Assembly (NCBI GenBank): GCA_030386875.1
Contig: CM059560.1
Location: 44,000,757 to 44,064,756, forward strand
From: Morinoia aosen
Lineage: Eukaryota > Arthropoda > Malacostraca > Amphipoda > Talitridae
Reading direction: 5' to 3'
Length of the DNA: 64,000 nt
The position numbers and the translations under genes are program-made. Positions 1 to 11,470 of the stretch are shown here, piece by piece. The stretch's first letter is position 1, and every line of letters starts with the position of its first letter. Under the pieces are notes generated by a model, which had not been told where the DNA came from, made no database searches, and saw nothing but the letters and a program-made list of their open reading frames with translations.

Positions 1-32
1 CTTTGTGCGCTGTAGAGATACCTTCTGTACTC
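1..32. repeat. Reference monomer type A (most abundant)
   Basis: The first unit serves as the A reference. Key bases are G7, the GCGC at 7-10, G12, the TAGAGATA core at 13-20, CCTTC at 21-25 and GTAC at 27-30. One CpG lies at unit positions 8-9. CTGTA occurs twice per unit, at 10-14 and 25-29, each followed shortly by CCTT, hinting at an older half-length unit. Seen from the minus strand, tandem A units contain no stop codon in any frame. On the plus strand each unit has TAG at 13-15, and because 32 is not a multiple of 3 this TAG rotates through all three frames every 96 bp. A', the same unit with A at position 7, is a common subtype. Confidence 0.95.
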
Positions 33-64
33 CTTTGTGCGCTGTAGAGATACCTTCTGTACTC

Positions 65-96
65 CTTTGTACGCTGTAGAGATACCTCGTGTACTC
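65..96. repeat. Monomer type B (left half of the B-C pair)
   Basis: First example of type B. Against A it has G7 to A, T24 to C and C25 to G, giving CCTCGTG where A has CCTTCTG and adding a second CpG. Most B units sit immediately before a C unit. A subtype keeps G7 (for example the unit with CCTCGTG beginning near 1857) and can stand alone inside a run of A. B units not followed by C also occur, for example near 5187. Confidence 0.92.
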
Positions 97-128
97 CTTT
101 GTACGTTCTAGAGATATTTCCTGTACTC
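97..128. repeat. Monomer type C (TCTAGA-bearing unit that closes each block)
   Basis: First example of type C. Against A it differs at positions 7, 10, 12, 21, 22 and 24, producing GTACGT, the palindrome TCTAGA and ATTTCCTG. It shares A7 and C24 with B, so B and C look like a related lineage. C units recur every 3 to 10 units in the first 1.4 kb: starts near 97, 417, 609, 833, 1057, 1217 and 1313 give intervals of 320, 192, 224, 224, 160 and 96 bp. CTAG supplies TAG on both strands, which is what ends the apparent minus-strand reading frames. Confidence 0.93.
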
Positions 129-1749
129 CTTTGTGCGCTGTAGAGATACCTTCTGTACTCCTTTGTGCGCTGTAGAGATACCTTCTTTACTCCTTTGTGC
201 GCTGTAGAGATACCTTCTGTACTCCTTTGTGCGCTGTAGAGATACCTTCTGTACTCCTTTGTGCGCTGTAGAGATACCTCGTGTACTCCTTTGTACGCTG
301 TAGAGATACCTTCTGTACTCCTTTGTGCGCTGTAGAGATACCTTCTGTACTCCTTTGAACGCTGTAGAGATACCTTCTGTACTCCTTTGTGCGCTGTAGA
401 GATACCTCGTGTACTCCTTTGTACGTTCTAGAGATATTTCCTGTACTCCTCTGTGCGCTGTAGAGATTCCTTCTGTACTCCTTTGTGCGCTGTAGAGATA
501 CCTTCTGTACTCCTTTGTGCGCTGTAGAGAGACCTTCTGTACTCCTTTGTGCGCTGTAGAGATACCTTCTGTACTTCTTTGTGCGCTGTAGAGATACCTC
601 GTGTACTCCTTTGTACGTTCTAGAGATATTTCCTGTACTCCTTTGTGCGCTGTAGAGATACCTTCTGTACTCCTTTGTGCGCTGTAGAGATGCCTTCTGT
701 ACTCCTTTGCGCGCTGTAGAGATACCTTCTGTACTCCTTTGTACACTGTAGAGATACCTTCTGTACTCCTTTGTGCGCTGTAGAGATACCTTCTGTACTC
801 CTTTGTACGCTGTAGAGATACCTCGTGTACTCCTTTGTACGTTCTAGAGGTATTTCCTGTACTCTTTTGTGCGCTGTAGAGATACCTTCTGTACTCCTTT
901 GTGCGCTGTAGAGATACCTTCTGTACTCCTTTGTGCGCTGTAGAGATACCTTCTGTACTCCTTTGTGCGCTGTAGAGATACCTTCTGTACTCCTTTGTAC
1001 GCTGTAGAGATACCTTCTGTACTCCTTTGTACGCTGTAGAGATACCTCGTGTACTCCTTTGTACGTTCTAGAGATATTTCCTGTACTCCTTTGTGCGATG
1101 TAGAGATACCTTCTGTACTCTTTTGTGCGCTGTAGAGATACCTTCTGTACTCCTTTGTGCGCTGTAGAGATACCTTCTGTACTCCTTTGTGCGCTGTAGA
1201 GATACCTTCTGTACTCCTTTGTACGTTCTAGAGATATTTCCTGTACTCCTTTGTGCGCTGTAGAGATACCTTCTGTACTCCTTTGTACGCTGTAGAGATA
1301 CCTCGTGTACTCCTTTGTACGTTCTAGAGATATTTCCTGTACTCCTTTGTGCGCTGTAGAGATACCTTCTGTACTCCTTTGTGCGCTGTAGAGATACCTT
1401 CTGTACTCCTTTGTGCGCTGTAGAGATACCTTCTGTACTCCTTTGTACGCTCTAGAGATACCTCGTGTACTCCTTTGTACGTTCTAGAGATATTTCCTGT
1501 ACTCCTTTGTGCGCTGTAGAGATACCTTCTCTACTCCTTTGTGCGCTGTAGAGATACCTTCTGTACTTCTTTGTGCGCTGTAGAGATACCTTCTGTACTC
1601 CTTTGTGCGCTGTAGAGATACCTTCTGTACTCCTTTGTGCGCTGTAGAGATACCTTCTGTACTCTTTTGTACGCTGTAGAGATACCTTGTGTACTCCTTT
1701 GTACGTTCTAGAGATATTTCCTGTACTCCTTTGTGCGCTGTAGAGATAC

Positions 1750-4700
1750 CTTCTGTACTCCTTTGTGCGCTGTAGAGATACCTTCTGTACTCCTTTGTGC
1801 GCTGTAGAGATACCTTCTGTACTCCTTTGTGCGCTGTAGAGATACCTTCTGTACTCTTTTGTGCGCTGTAGAGATACCTCGTGTACTCCTTTGTACGCTG
1901 TAGAGATACCTTCTGTACTCCTTTGTGCGCTGTAGAGATACCTTCTGTACTCCTTTGTGCGCTGTAGAGATACCTTCTGTACTCCTTTGTGCGCTGTAGA
2001 GATACCTTCTGTACTCCTTTGTGCGCTGTAGAGATACCTTCTGTACTCCTTTGTGCGCTGTAGAGATACCTCGTGTACTCCTTTGTACGTTCGAGAGATA
2101 TTTCCTGTACTCCTTTGTGCGCTGTAGAGATACCTTCTGTACTCCTTTGTGCGCTGTAGAGATACCTTCTGTACTCCTTTGTGCGCTGTAGAGATACCTC
2201 GTGTACTCCTTTGTACGTTCTAGAGATATTTCCTGTACTCCTTTGTGCGCTGTAGAGATACCTTCTGTACTCCTTTGTGCGCTGTAGAGATACCTTCTGT
2301 ACTCCTTTGTACGCTGTAGAGATACCTCGTGTACTCCTTTGTACGTTCTAGAGATATTTCCTGTACTCCTTTGTGCGCTGTAGAGATACCTTCTGTACTC
2401 CTTTGTGCGCTGTAGAGATACCTTATGTACTCCTTTGTGCGCTGTTGAGATACCTTCTGTACGCCTTTGTGCGCTGTAGAGATACCTTCTGTACTCCTTT
2501 GTGCGCTGTAGAGATACCTTCTGTACTCCTATGTGCGCTGTAGAGATACCTTCTGTACTCCTTTGTGCGCTGTAGAAATACCTCGTGTACTCCTTTGTAC
2601 GTTCTAGAGATATTTCCTGTACTCCTTTGTGCGCTGTAGAGATACCTTCTGTACTCCTTTGTGCGCTGTAGAGATACCTTCTGTACTCCTTTGTGCGCTG
2701 TAGAGATACCTCGTGTACTCCTTCGTACGTTCTAGAGATATTTCCTGTACTCCTTTGTGCGCTGTAGAGATACCTTCTGTACTCCTTTGTGCGCTGTAGA
2801 GATACCTTCTGTACTCCTTTGTGCGCTGTAGAGATACCTTCTGTACTCCTTTGTGCGCTGTAGAGATACCTTCTGTACTCCTTTGTACGCTGTAGAGATA
2901 CCTCGTGTACTCCTTTGTGCGCTGTAGAGATACCTTCTGTACTCCTTCTGTGCGCTGTAGAGATACCTTCTGTACTCCTTTGTGCGCTGTAGAGATACCT
3001 TCTGTACTCCTTTGTACGCTGTAGAGATACCTCGTGTACTCCTTTGTACGTTCTAGAGATATTTCCTGTACTCCTTTGTGCGCTGTAGAGATACCTTCTG
3101 TACTCCTTTGTGCGCTGTAGAGATACCTTCTTTACTCCTTTGTGCGCTGTGGAGATACCTTCTGTACTCCTTTGTGCGCTGTAGAGATACCTTCTGTACT
3201 CCTTTCTGCGCTGTAGAGATACCTCGTGTACTCCTTTGTACGCTGTAGAGATACCTTCTGTACTCCTTTGTGTGCTGTAGAGATACCTTCTGTACTCCTT
3301 TGAACGCTGTAGAGATACCTTCTGTACTCCTTTGTGCGCTGTAGAGATACCTCGTGTACTCCTTTGTACGTTCTAGAGATATTTCCTGTACTCCTTTGTG
3401 CGCTGTAGAGATTCCTTCTGTACTCCTTTGTGCGCTGTAGAGATACCTTCTGTACTCCTTTGTGCGCTGTAGAGAGACCTTCTGTACTCCTTTGTGCGCT
3501 GTAGAGATACCTTCTGTACTTCTTTGTGCGCTGTAGAGATACCTCGTGTACTCCTTTGTACGTTCTAGAGATATTTCCTGTACTCCTTTGTGCGCTGTAG
3601 AGATACCTTCTGTACTCCTTTGTGCGCTGTAGAGATGCCTTCTGTACTCCTTTGCGCGCTGTAGAGATACCTTCTGTACTCCTTTGTACGCTGTAGAGAT
3701 ACCTTCTGTACTCCTTTGTGCGCTGTAGAGATACCTTCTGTACTCCTTTGTACGCTGTAGAGATACCTCCTGTACTCCTTTGTACGTTCTAGAGGTATTT
3801 CCTGTACTCCTTTGTGCGCTGTAGAGATACCTTCTGAACTCCTTTGTGCGCTGTAGAGATACCTTCTGTACTCCTTTGTGCGCTGTAGAGATACCTTCTG
3901 TACTCCTTTGTGCGCTGTAGAGATACCTTCTGTACTCCTTTGTACGCTGTAGAGATACCTTCTGTACTCCTTTGTGCGCTGTAGAGATACCTTCTGTACT
4001 CCTTTGTACGCTGTAGAGATACCTCGTGTACTCCTTTGTACGTTCTAGAGATATTTCCTGTACTCCTTTGTGCGCTGTAGAGATACCTTCTGTACTCCTT
4101 TGTGCGCTATAGAGATACCTTCTGTACTCCTTTGTGCGCTGTAGAGATACCTTCTGTACTCCTTTGTAGGCTGTAGAGATTCCTTCTGTACTCCTTTGTG
4201 CGCTGTAGAGATACCTTCTGTACTCCTTTGTGCGCTGTAGAGATACCTTCTGTTCTCCTTTGTACGCTGTAGAGATACCTCGTGTACTCCTTTGTACGTT
4301 CTAGAGATATTTCCTGTACTCCTTTGTGCGCTGTAGAGATACCTTCTGTACTCCTTTGTGCGCTGTAGAGATACCTTCTGTACTCCTTTGTGCGCTGTAG
4401 AGATACCTTCTGTACTCCTTTGTACGCTGTAGAGATACCTTCTGTACTCCTTTGTGCGCTGTAGAGATACCTTCTGTACTCCTTTGTACGCTGTAGAGAT
4501 ACCTCGTGTACTCCTTTGTACGTTCTAGAGATATTTCCTGTACTCCTTTGTGCGCTGTAGAGATACCTTCTGTACTCCTTTGTGCGCTGTAGAGATTCCT
4601 TCTGTACTCCTTTGTGCGCTGTAGAGATACCTTCTGTACTCCTTTGTACGCTGTAGAGATACCTTCTGTACTCCTTTGTGCGCTGTAGAGATACCTTCTG

Positions 4701-5265
4701 TACTCCTTTGTACGCTGTAGAGATACCTCGTGTACTCCTTTGTACGTTCTAGAGATATTTCCTGTACTCCTTTGTGCGCTGTAGAGATACCTTCTGTACT
4801 CCTTTGTGCGCTGTAGAGATACCTTCTGTACTCCTTTGTACGCTGTAGAGATACCTTCTGTACTCCTTTGTGCGCTGTAGAGATACCTTCTGGACTCCTT
4901 TGTACGCTGTAGAGATACCTCGTGTACTCCTTTGTACGTTCTAGAGATATTTCCTGTACTCCTTTGTGCGCTGTAGAGATACCTTCTGTACTCCTTTGTG
5001 CGCTGTAGAGATACCTTCTGTACTCCTTTGTGCGCTGTTGAGATACCTTCTGTACTCCTTTGTGCGCTGTAGAGATACCTTCTGTACTCCTTTGTGCGCT
5101 GTAGAGATACCTTCTGTACTCCTTTGTGCGCTGTAGAGATACCTTCTGTACTCCTTTGTGCGCTGTAGAGATACCTTCTGTACTCCTTTGTACGCTGTAG
5201 AGATACCTCGTGTACTCCTTTGTGCGCTGTAGAGATACCTTCTGTACTCCTTTGTGCGCTGTTGA
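1750..5265. repeat. 6.2-kb-spaced duplication, first copy (partner 7990-11470)
   Basis: Shared rare variants place this stretch 6,205-6,240 bp from 7990-11470. Examples are TTCGAGAG at 2090 and 8298, TGTTGAG followed by ACGCC at 2443 and 8651, TTTGAACG at 3300 and 9507, TAGGCTG at 4167 and 10373, GATTCC at 4594 and 10799, and TGTTGAG at 5036 and 11241. Steps in the offset are explained by one monomer and by single-base indels near 2947, 10362 and 10430. The copies diverge at about 5265 and 11470. Confidence 0.87.
4322..4769. repeat. Two consecutive 224-bp higher-order units (A-A-A-A'-A-B-C)
   Basis: Two adjacent seven-monomer blocks, 4322-4545 and 4546-4769, have the same order A, A, A, A', A, B, C. 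The second carries a private A-to-T change (GATTCC instead of GATACC) in its second unit. This is the cleanest short higher-order repeat I found. Neighbouring blocks have six or eight units through gain or loss of A units, so 224 bp is a preferred rather than fixed length. Confidence 0.85.
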
Positions 5266-6860
5266 GATACCTTCTGTACTCCTTTGTGCGCTGTAGAGAT
5301 ACCTTCTGTACTCCTTTGTGCGCTGTAGAGATACCTTCTGTACTCCTTTGTGCGCTGTAGAGATACCTTCTGTACTCCTTTGTGCGCTGTAGAGATACCT
5401 TCTCTACTCCTTTGTGCGCTGTAGAGATACCTTCTGTACTTCTTTGTGCGCTGTAGAGATACCTTCTGTACTCCTTTGTACGCTGTAGAGATACCTTCTG
5501 TACTCCTTTGTGCGCTGTAGAGATACCTTCTGTACTCCTTTGTACGCTGTAGAGATACCTCGTGTACTCCTTTGTACGTTCTAGAGAAATTTCCTGTACT
5601 CCTTTGTGCGCTGTAGAGATACTTTCTGTACTCCTTTGTGCGCTGTAGAGATACCTTCTGTACTCCTTTGTGCGCTGTAGAGATACCTTCTGTACTCCTT
5701 TGTACGCTGTAGAGATACCTTCTGTACTCCTTTGTGCGCTGTAGAGATACCTTCTGTACTCCTTTGTACACTGTAGAGATACCTCGTGTACTCCTTTGTA
5801 CGTTCTAGAGATATTTCCTGTACTCCTTTGTGCGCTGTAGAGATACCTTCTGTACTCCTTTGTGCGCTGTAGAGATACCTTCTGTACTCCTTTGTGCGCT
5901 GTAGAGATACCTTCTGTACTCCTTTGTACGCTGTAGAGATACCTTCTGTACTCCTTTGTGCGCTGTAGAGATACCTTCTGTACTCCTTTGTACGCTGTAG
6001 AGATACCTCGTGTACTCCTTTGTACGTTCTAGAGATATTTCCTGTACTCCTTTGTGCGCTGTAGAGATACCTTCTGTACTCCTTTGTGCGCTGTAGAGAT
6101 ACCTTCTGTACTCCTTTGTGCGCTGTAGAGATACCTTCTGTACTCTTTGTGCGCTGTAGAGATACCTTCTGTACTCCTTTGTACGTTCTGGAGATATTTC
6201 CTGTACTCCTTTGTGCGCTGTAGAGATACCTTCTGTACTCCTTTGTGCGCTGTAGAGATACCTTTTGTACTCCTTTGGGTGCTGTAGAGATACCTGCTGT
6301 TCTCCTTTGTGCGCTGTAGAGATACCTCGTGTACTCCTTTGTACGCTGTAGAGATACCTTCTGTATTCCTTTGTGCGCTGTAGAGATACCTTCTGTACTC
6401 CTTTGTGCGCTGTAGAGATACCTCGTGCACTCCTTTGTGCGCTGTAGAGATACCTTCTGTACGCCTTTGTGCGCTGTAGAGATACCTTCTGTACTCCTTT
6501 GTACGCTGTAGAGATACCTCCTGTACTCCTTTGTACGTTCTAGAGATATTTCCTGTACTCCTTTGTGCGCTGTAGAGATACCTTCTGTACTCCTTTGTGC
6601 GCTGTAGAGATACCTTCTGTACTCCTTTGTGCGCTGTAGAGATACCTTCTGTACTCCTTTGTGCGCTGTAGAGATACCTTCTGTACTCCTTTGTACGCTG
6701 TAGAGATACCTCGTGTACTCCTTTGTACGTTCTAGAGATATTTCCTGTACTCCTTTGTGCGCTGTAGCGATACCTTCTGTACTCCTTTGTGCGCTGTAGA
6801 GATACCTTCTTTACTCCTTTGTGCGCTGTAGAGATACCTTCTGTACTCCTTTGTGCGCTG

Positions 6861-7989
6861 TTGAGATACCTTCTGTACTCCTTTGTGCGCTGTAGAGATA
6901 CCTTCTGTACTCCTTTGTGCGCTGTAGAGATACCTTCTGTACTCCTTTGTGCGCTGTAGAGATACCTTCTGTACTCCTTTGTGCGCTGTAGAGATACCTT
7001 CTGTACTCCTTTGTACGCTGTAGAGATACCTCGTGTACTCCTTTGTGCGCTGTAGAGATACCTTCTGTACTCCTTTGTGCGCTGTTGAGATACCTTCTGT
7101 ACTCCTTTGTGCGCTGTAGAGATACCTTCTGTACTCCTTAGTGCGCTGTAGAGATACCTTCTGTACTCCTTTGTGCGCTGTAGAGATACCTTCTGTACTC
7201 CTTTGTGCGCTGTAGAGATACCTTCTGTACTCCTTTGTGCGCTGTAGAGATACCTCATGTACTCCTTTGTACGCTGTAGAGATACCTTCTGCACTCCTTT
7301 GTACGCTGTAGAGATACCTCGTGTACTCCTTTGTGCGCTGTAGAGATACCTTCTGTACTCCTTTGTACGCTGTAGAGATACCTCGTGTACTCCTTTGAAC
7401 GTTCTAGAGATATTTCCTGTACTCCTTTGTGCGCTGTAGAGATACCTTCTGTACTCCTTTGTGCGCTGTAGGGATACCTTCTGTACTCCTTTGTGCGCTG
7501 TAGAGATACCTTCTGTACTCCTTTGTGCGCTGTAGAGATACCTTCTGTACTCCTTTGTGCGCTGTAGAGATACCTTCTGTACTCCTTTGTACGCTGTAGA
7601 GATACCTCGTGTACTCCTTTGTACGTTCTAGAGATATTTCCTGTACCCCTTTGTGCGCTGTAGAGATACCTTCTGTACTCCTTTGTGCGCTGTAGAGATA
7701 CCTTCTGTACTCCTTTGTGTGCTGTGGAGATACCTTCTGTACTCCTTTGTGCGCTGTAGAGATACCTTCTGTACTCCTTTGTGCGCTGTAGAGATACCTT
7801 CTGTACTCCTTTGTACGCTGTAGAGATACCTCGTGTACTCCTTTGTACGTTCTAGAGATATTTCCTGTACTCCTTTGTGCGCTGTAGAGATACCTTCTGT
7901 ACTCCTTTGTGCGCTGTAGAGATACCTTCTGTACTCCTTTGTGCGCTGTAGAGATACCTCGTGTACTCCTTTGTACGCTGTAGAGATAC
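6861..7989. repeat. Array segment linking two duplications; partly copied at 11440 and 13840
   Basis: Ordinary A/B/C array. The part from about 7220 carries CCTCATG (7252), a CTGCAC change near 7288 and TAGGGATACC (7468). The same markers occur in the same order at 11474, 11510 and 11689, and again at 13874, 13910 and 14089. The third set matches for longer after the GGGATACC marker than the second. I see no non-satellite sequence here. Confidence 0.82.
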
Positions 7990-10900
7990 CTTCTGTACTC
8001 CTTTGTGCGCTGTAGAGATACCTTCTGTACTCCTTTGTGCGCTGTAGAGATACCTTCTGTACTCCTTTGTGCGCTGTAGAGATACCTTCTGTACTCTTTT
8101 GTGCGCTGTAGAGATACCTCGTGTACTCCTTTGTACGCTGTAGAGATACCTTCTGTACTCCTTTGTGCGCTGTAGAGATACCTTCTGTACTCCTTTGTGC
8201 GCTGTAGAGATACCTTCTGTACTCCTTTGTGCGCTGTAGAGATACCTTCTGTACTCCTTTGTGCGCTGTAGAGATACCTCGTGTACTCCTTTGCACGTTC
8301 GAGAGATATTTCCTGTACTCCTTTGTGCGCTGTAGAGATACCTTCTGTACTCCTTTGTGCGCTGTAGAGATACCTTCTGTACTCCTTTGTGCGCTGTAGA
8401 GATACCTCGTGTACTCCTTTGTACGTTCTAGAGATATTTCCTGTACTCCTTTGTGCGCTGTAGAGATACCTTCTGTACTCCTTTGTGCGCTGTAGAGATA
8501 CCTTCTGTACTCCTTTGTACGCTGTAGAGATACCTCGTGTACTCCTTTGTACGTTCTAGAGATATTTCCTGTACTCCTTTGTGCGCTGTAGAGATACCTT
8601 CTGTACTCCTTTGTGCGCTGTAGAGATACCTTCTGTACTCCTTTGTGCGCTGTTGAGATACCTTCTGTACGCCTTTGTGCGCTGTAGAGATACCTTCTGT
8701 ACTCCTTTGTGCGCTGTAGAGATACCTTCTGTACTCCTATGTGCGCTGTAGAGATACCTTCTGTACTCCTTTGTGCGCTGTAGAGATACCTCGTGTACTC
8801 CTTTGTACGTTCTAGAGATATTTCCTGTACTCCTTTGTGCGCTGTAGAGATACCTTCTGTACTCCTTTGTGCGCTGTAGAGATACCTTCTGTACTCCTTT
8901 GTGCGCTGTAGAGATACCTCGTGTACTCCTTCGTACGTTCTAGAGATATTTCCTGTACTCCTTTGTGCGCTGTAGAGATACCTTCTGTACTCCTTTGTGC
9001 GCTGTAGAGATACCTTCTGTACTCCTTTGTGCGCTGTAGAGATACCTTCTGTACTCCTTTGTGCGCTGTAGAGATACCTTCTGTACTCCTTTGTACGCTG
9101 TAGAGATACCTCGTGTACTCCTTTGTGCGCTGTAGAGATACCTTCTGTACTCCTTTGTGCGCTGTAGAGATACCTTCTGTACTCGTTTGTGCGCTGTAGA
9201 GATACCTTCTGTACTCCTTTGTACGCTGTAGAGATACCTCGTGTACTCCTTTGTACGTTCTAGAGATATTTCCTGTACTCCTTTGTGCGCTGTAGAGATA
9301 CCTTCTGTACTCCTTTGTGCGCTGTAGAGATACCTTCTTTACTCCTTTGTGCGCTGTAGAGATACCTTCTGTACTCCTTTGTGCGCTGTAGAGATACCTT
9401 CTGTACTCCTTTGTGCGCTGTAGAGATACCTCGTGTACTCCTTTGTACGCTGTAGAGATACCTTCTGTACTCCTTTGTGCGCTGTAGAGATACCTTCTGT
9501 ACTCCTTTGAACGCTGTAGAGATACCTTCTGTACTCCTTTGTGCGCTGTAGAGATACCTCGTGTACTCCTTTGTACGTTCTAGAGATATTTCCCGTACTC
9601 CTTTGTGCGCTGTAGAGATTCCTTCTGTACTCCTTTGTGCGCTGTAGAGATACCTTCTGTACTCCTTTGTGCGCTGTAGAGAGACCTTCTGTACTCCTTT
9701 GTGCGCTGTAGAGATACCTTCTGTACTTCTTTGTGCGCTGTAGAGATACCTCGTGTACTCCTTTGTACGTTCTAGAGATATTTCCTGTACTCCTTTGTGC
9801 GCTGTAGAGATACCTTCTGTACTCCTTTGTGCGCTGTAGAGATGCCTTCTGTACTCCTTTGCGCGCTGTAGAGATACCTTCTGTACTCCTTTGTACGCTG
9901 TAGAGATACCTTCTGTACTCCTTTGTGCGCTGTAGAGATACCTTCTGTACTCCTTTGTACGCTGTAGAGATACCTCGTGTACTCCTTTGTACGTTCTAGA
10001 GGTATTTCCTGTACTCCTTTGTGCGCTGTAGAGATACCTTCTGTACTCCTTTGTGCGCTGTAGAGATACCTTCTGTACTCCTTTGTGCGCTGTAGAGATA
10101 CCTTCTGTACTCCTTTGTGAGCTGTAGAGATACCTTCTGTACTCCTTTGGACGCTGTAGAGATACCTTCTGTACTCCTTTGTGCGCTGTAGAGATACCTT
10201 CTGTACTCCTTTGTACGCTGTAGAGATACCTCGTGTACTCCTTTGTACGTTCTAGAGATATTTCCTGTACTCCTTTGTGCGCTGTAGAGATACCTTCTGT
10301 ACTCCTTTGTGCGCTATAGAGATACCTTCTGTACTCCTTTGTGCGCTGTAGAGATACCTTCTGACTCCTTTGTAGGCTGTAGAGATTCCTTCTGTACTCC
10401 TTTGTGCGCTGTAGAGATACCTTCTGTATTCTTTGTGCGCTGTAGAGATACCTTCTGTTCTCCTTTGTACGCTGTAGAGATACCTCGTGTACTCCTTTGT
10501 ACGTTCTAGAGATATTTCCTGTACTCCTTTGTGCGCTGTAGAGATACCTTCTGTACTCCTTTGTGCGCTGTAGAGATACCTTCTGTACTCCTTTGTGCGC
10601 TGTAGAGATACCTTCTGTACTCCTTTGTACGCTGTAGAGATACCTTCTGTACTCCTTTGTGCGCTGTAGAGATACCTTCTGTACTCCTTTGTACGCTGTA
10701 GAGATACCTCGTGTACTCCTTTGTACGTTCTAGAGATATTTCCTGTACTCCTTTGTGCGCTGTAGAGATACCTTCTGTACTCCTTTGTGCGCTGTAGAGA
10801 TTCCTTCTGTACTCCTTTGTGCGCTGTAGAGATACCTTCTGTACTCCTTTGTACGCTGTAGAAATACCTTCTGTACTCCTTTGTGCGCTGTAGAGATACC

Positions 10901-11470
10901 TTCTGTACTCCTTTGTACGCTGTAGAGATACCTCGTGTACTCCTTTGTACGTTCTAGAGATATTTCCTGTACTCCTTTGTGCGCTGTAGAGATACCTTCT
11001 GTACTCCTTTGTGCGCTGTAGAGATACCTTCTGTACTCCTTTGTACGCTGTAGAGATACCTTCTGTACTCCTTTGTGCGCTGTAGAGATACCTTCTGTAC
11101 TCCTTTGTACGCTGTAGAGATACCTCGTGTACTCCTTTGTACGTTCTAGAGATATTTCCTGTACTCCTTTGTGCGCTGTAGAGATACCTTCTGTACTCCT
11201 TTGTGCGCTGTAGAGATACCTTCTGTACTCCTTTGTGCGCTGTTGAGATACCTTCTGTACTCCTTTGTGCGCTGTAGAGATACCTTCTGTACTCCTTTGT
11301 GCGCTGTAGAGATACCTTCTGTACTCCTTTGTGCGCTGTAGAGATACCTTCTGTACTCCTTTGTGCGCTGTAGAGATACCTTCTGTACTCCTTTGTACGC
11401 TGTAGAGATACCTCGTGTACTCCTTTGTGCGCTGTAGAGATACCTTCTGTACTCCTTTGTGCGCTGTAGA
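7990..11470. repeat. 6.2-kb-spaced duplication, second copy (partner 1750-5265)
   Basis: Second copy of 1750-5265. It has one fewer A unit between 8101 and 8299 than its partner. It carries two private one-base deletions, near 10362 (CTGACTCC) and near 10430 (TATTCTTTG). Its left two thirds (about 7900-10170) are copied again at about 15900-18200, so parts of this sequence exist in at least three versions in the first 18 kb. Confidence 0.87.

Larger units (their letters stand above)
1..6860. repeat. Segmental duplication, upstream copy (partner 17183-24715)
   Basis: This stretch matches 17183-24715 by many shared rare variants. Examples are TTTGAACG at 355 and 17537, GCGATG at 1095 and 18277, CTTATG at 2422 and 19604, a one-base insertion (CCTTCTGTG) at 2944 and 20126, and TGTGGAG near 3148 and 20330. 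The offset is 17,182 bp up to about 3150. It becomes 16,894 after a nine-monomer difference, then 17,854-17,855 after the 960-bp duplication in the downstream copy. The last shared marker is TAGCGA at 6765 and 24620, and similarity to a common pattern is lost near 6860. The left end lies outside the window. Confidence 0.9.

Noticed and set aside
97..128. CENP-B box or other known centromere protein motif in C or the B-C junction
   Set aside because: The CENP-B core with its TTCG and CGGG elements is absent. The GTAC-TCCTTT-GTAC arms at B-C junctions are only four bases long and cannot be claimed as a binding site or a stable hairpin.
6029..7294. Minus-strand reading frames of about 90-420 codons (also for example 108-746, 4941-5771, 10506-11516, 22795-23625, 47183-48382) as protein-coding genes
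   Set aside because: They are pure translations of the satellite. The unit length is not a multiple of three, the A unit happens to lack minus-strand stops, starts come from chance variants, and most end at the TAG in a C unit. Similar frames recur only where the DNA was duplicated.
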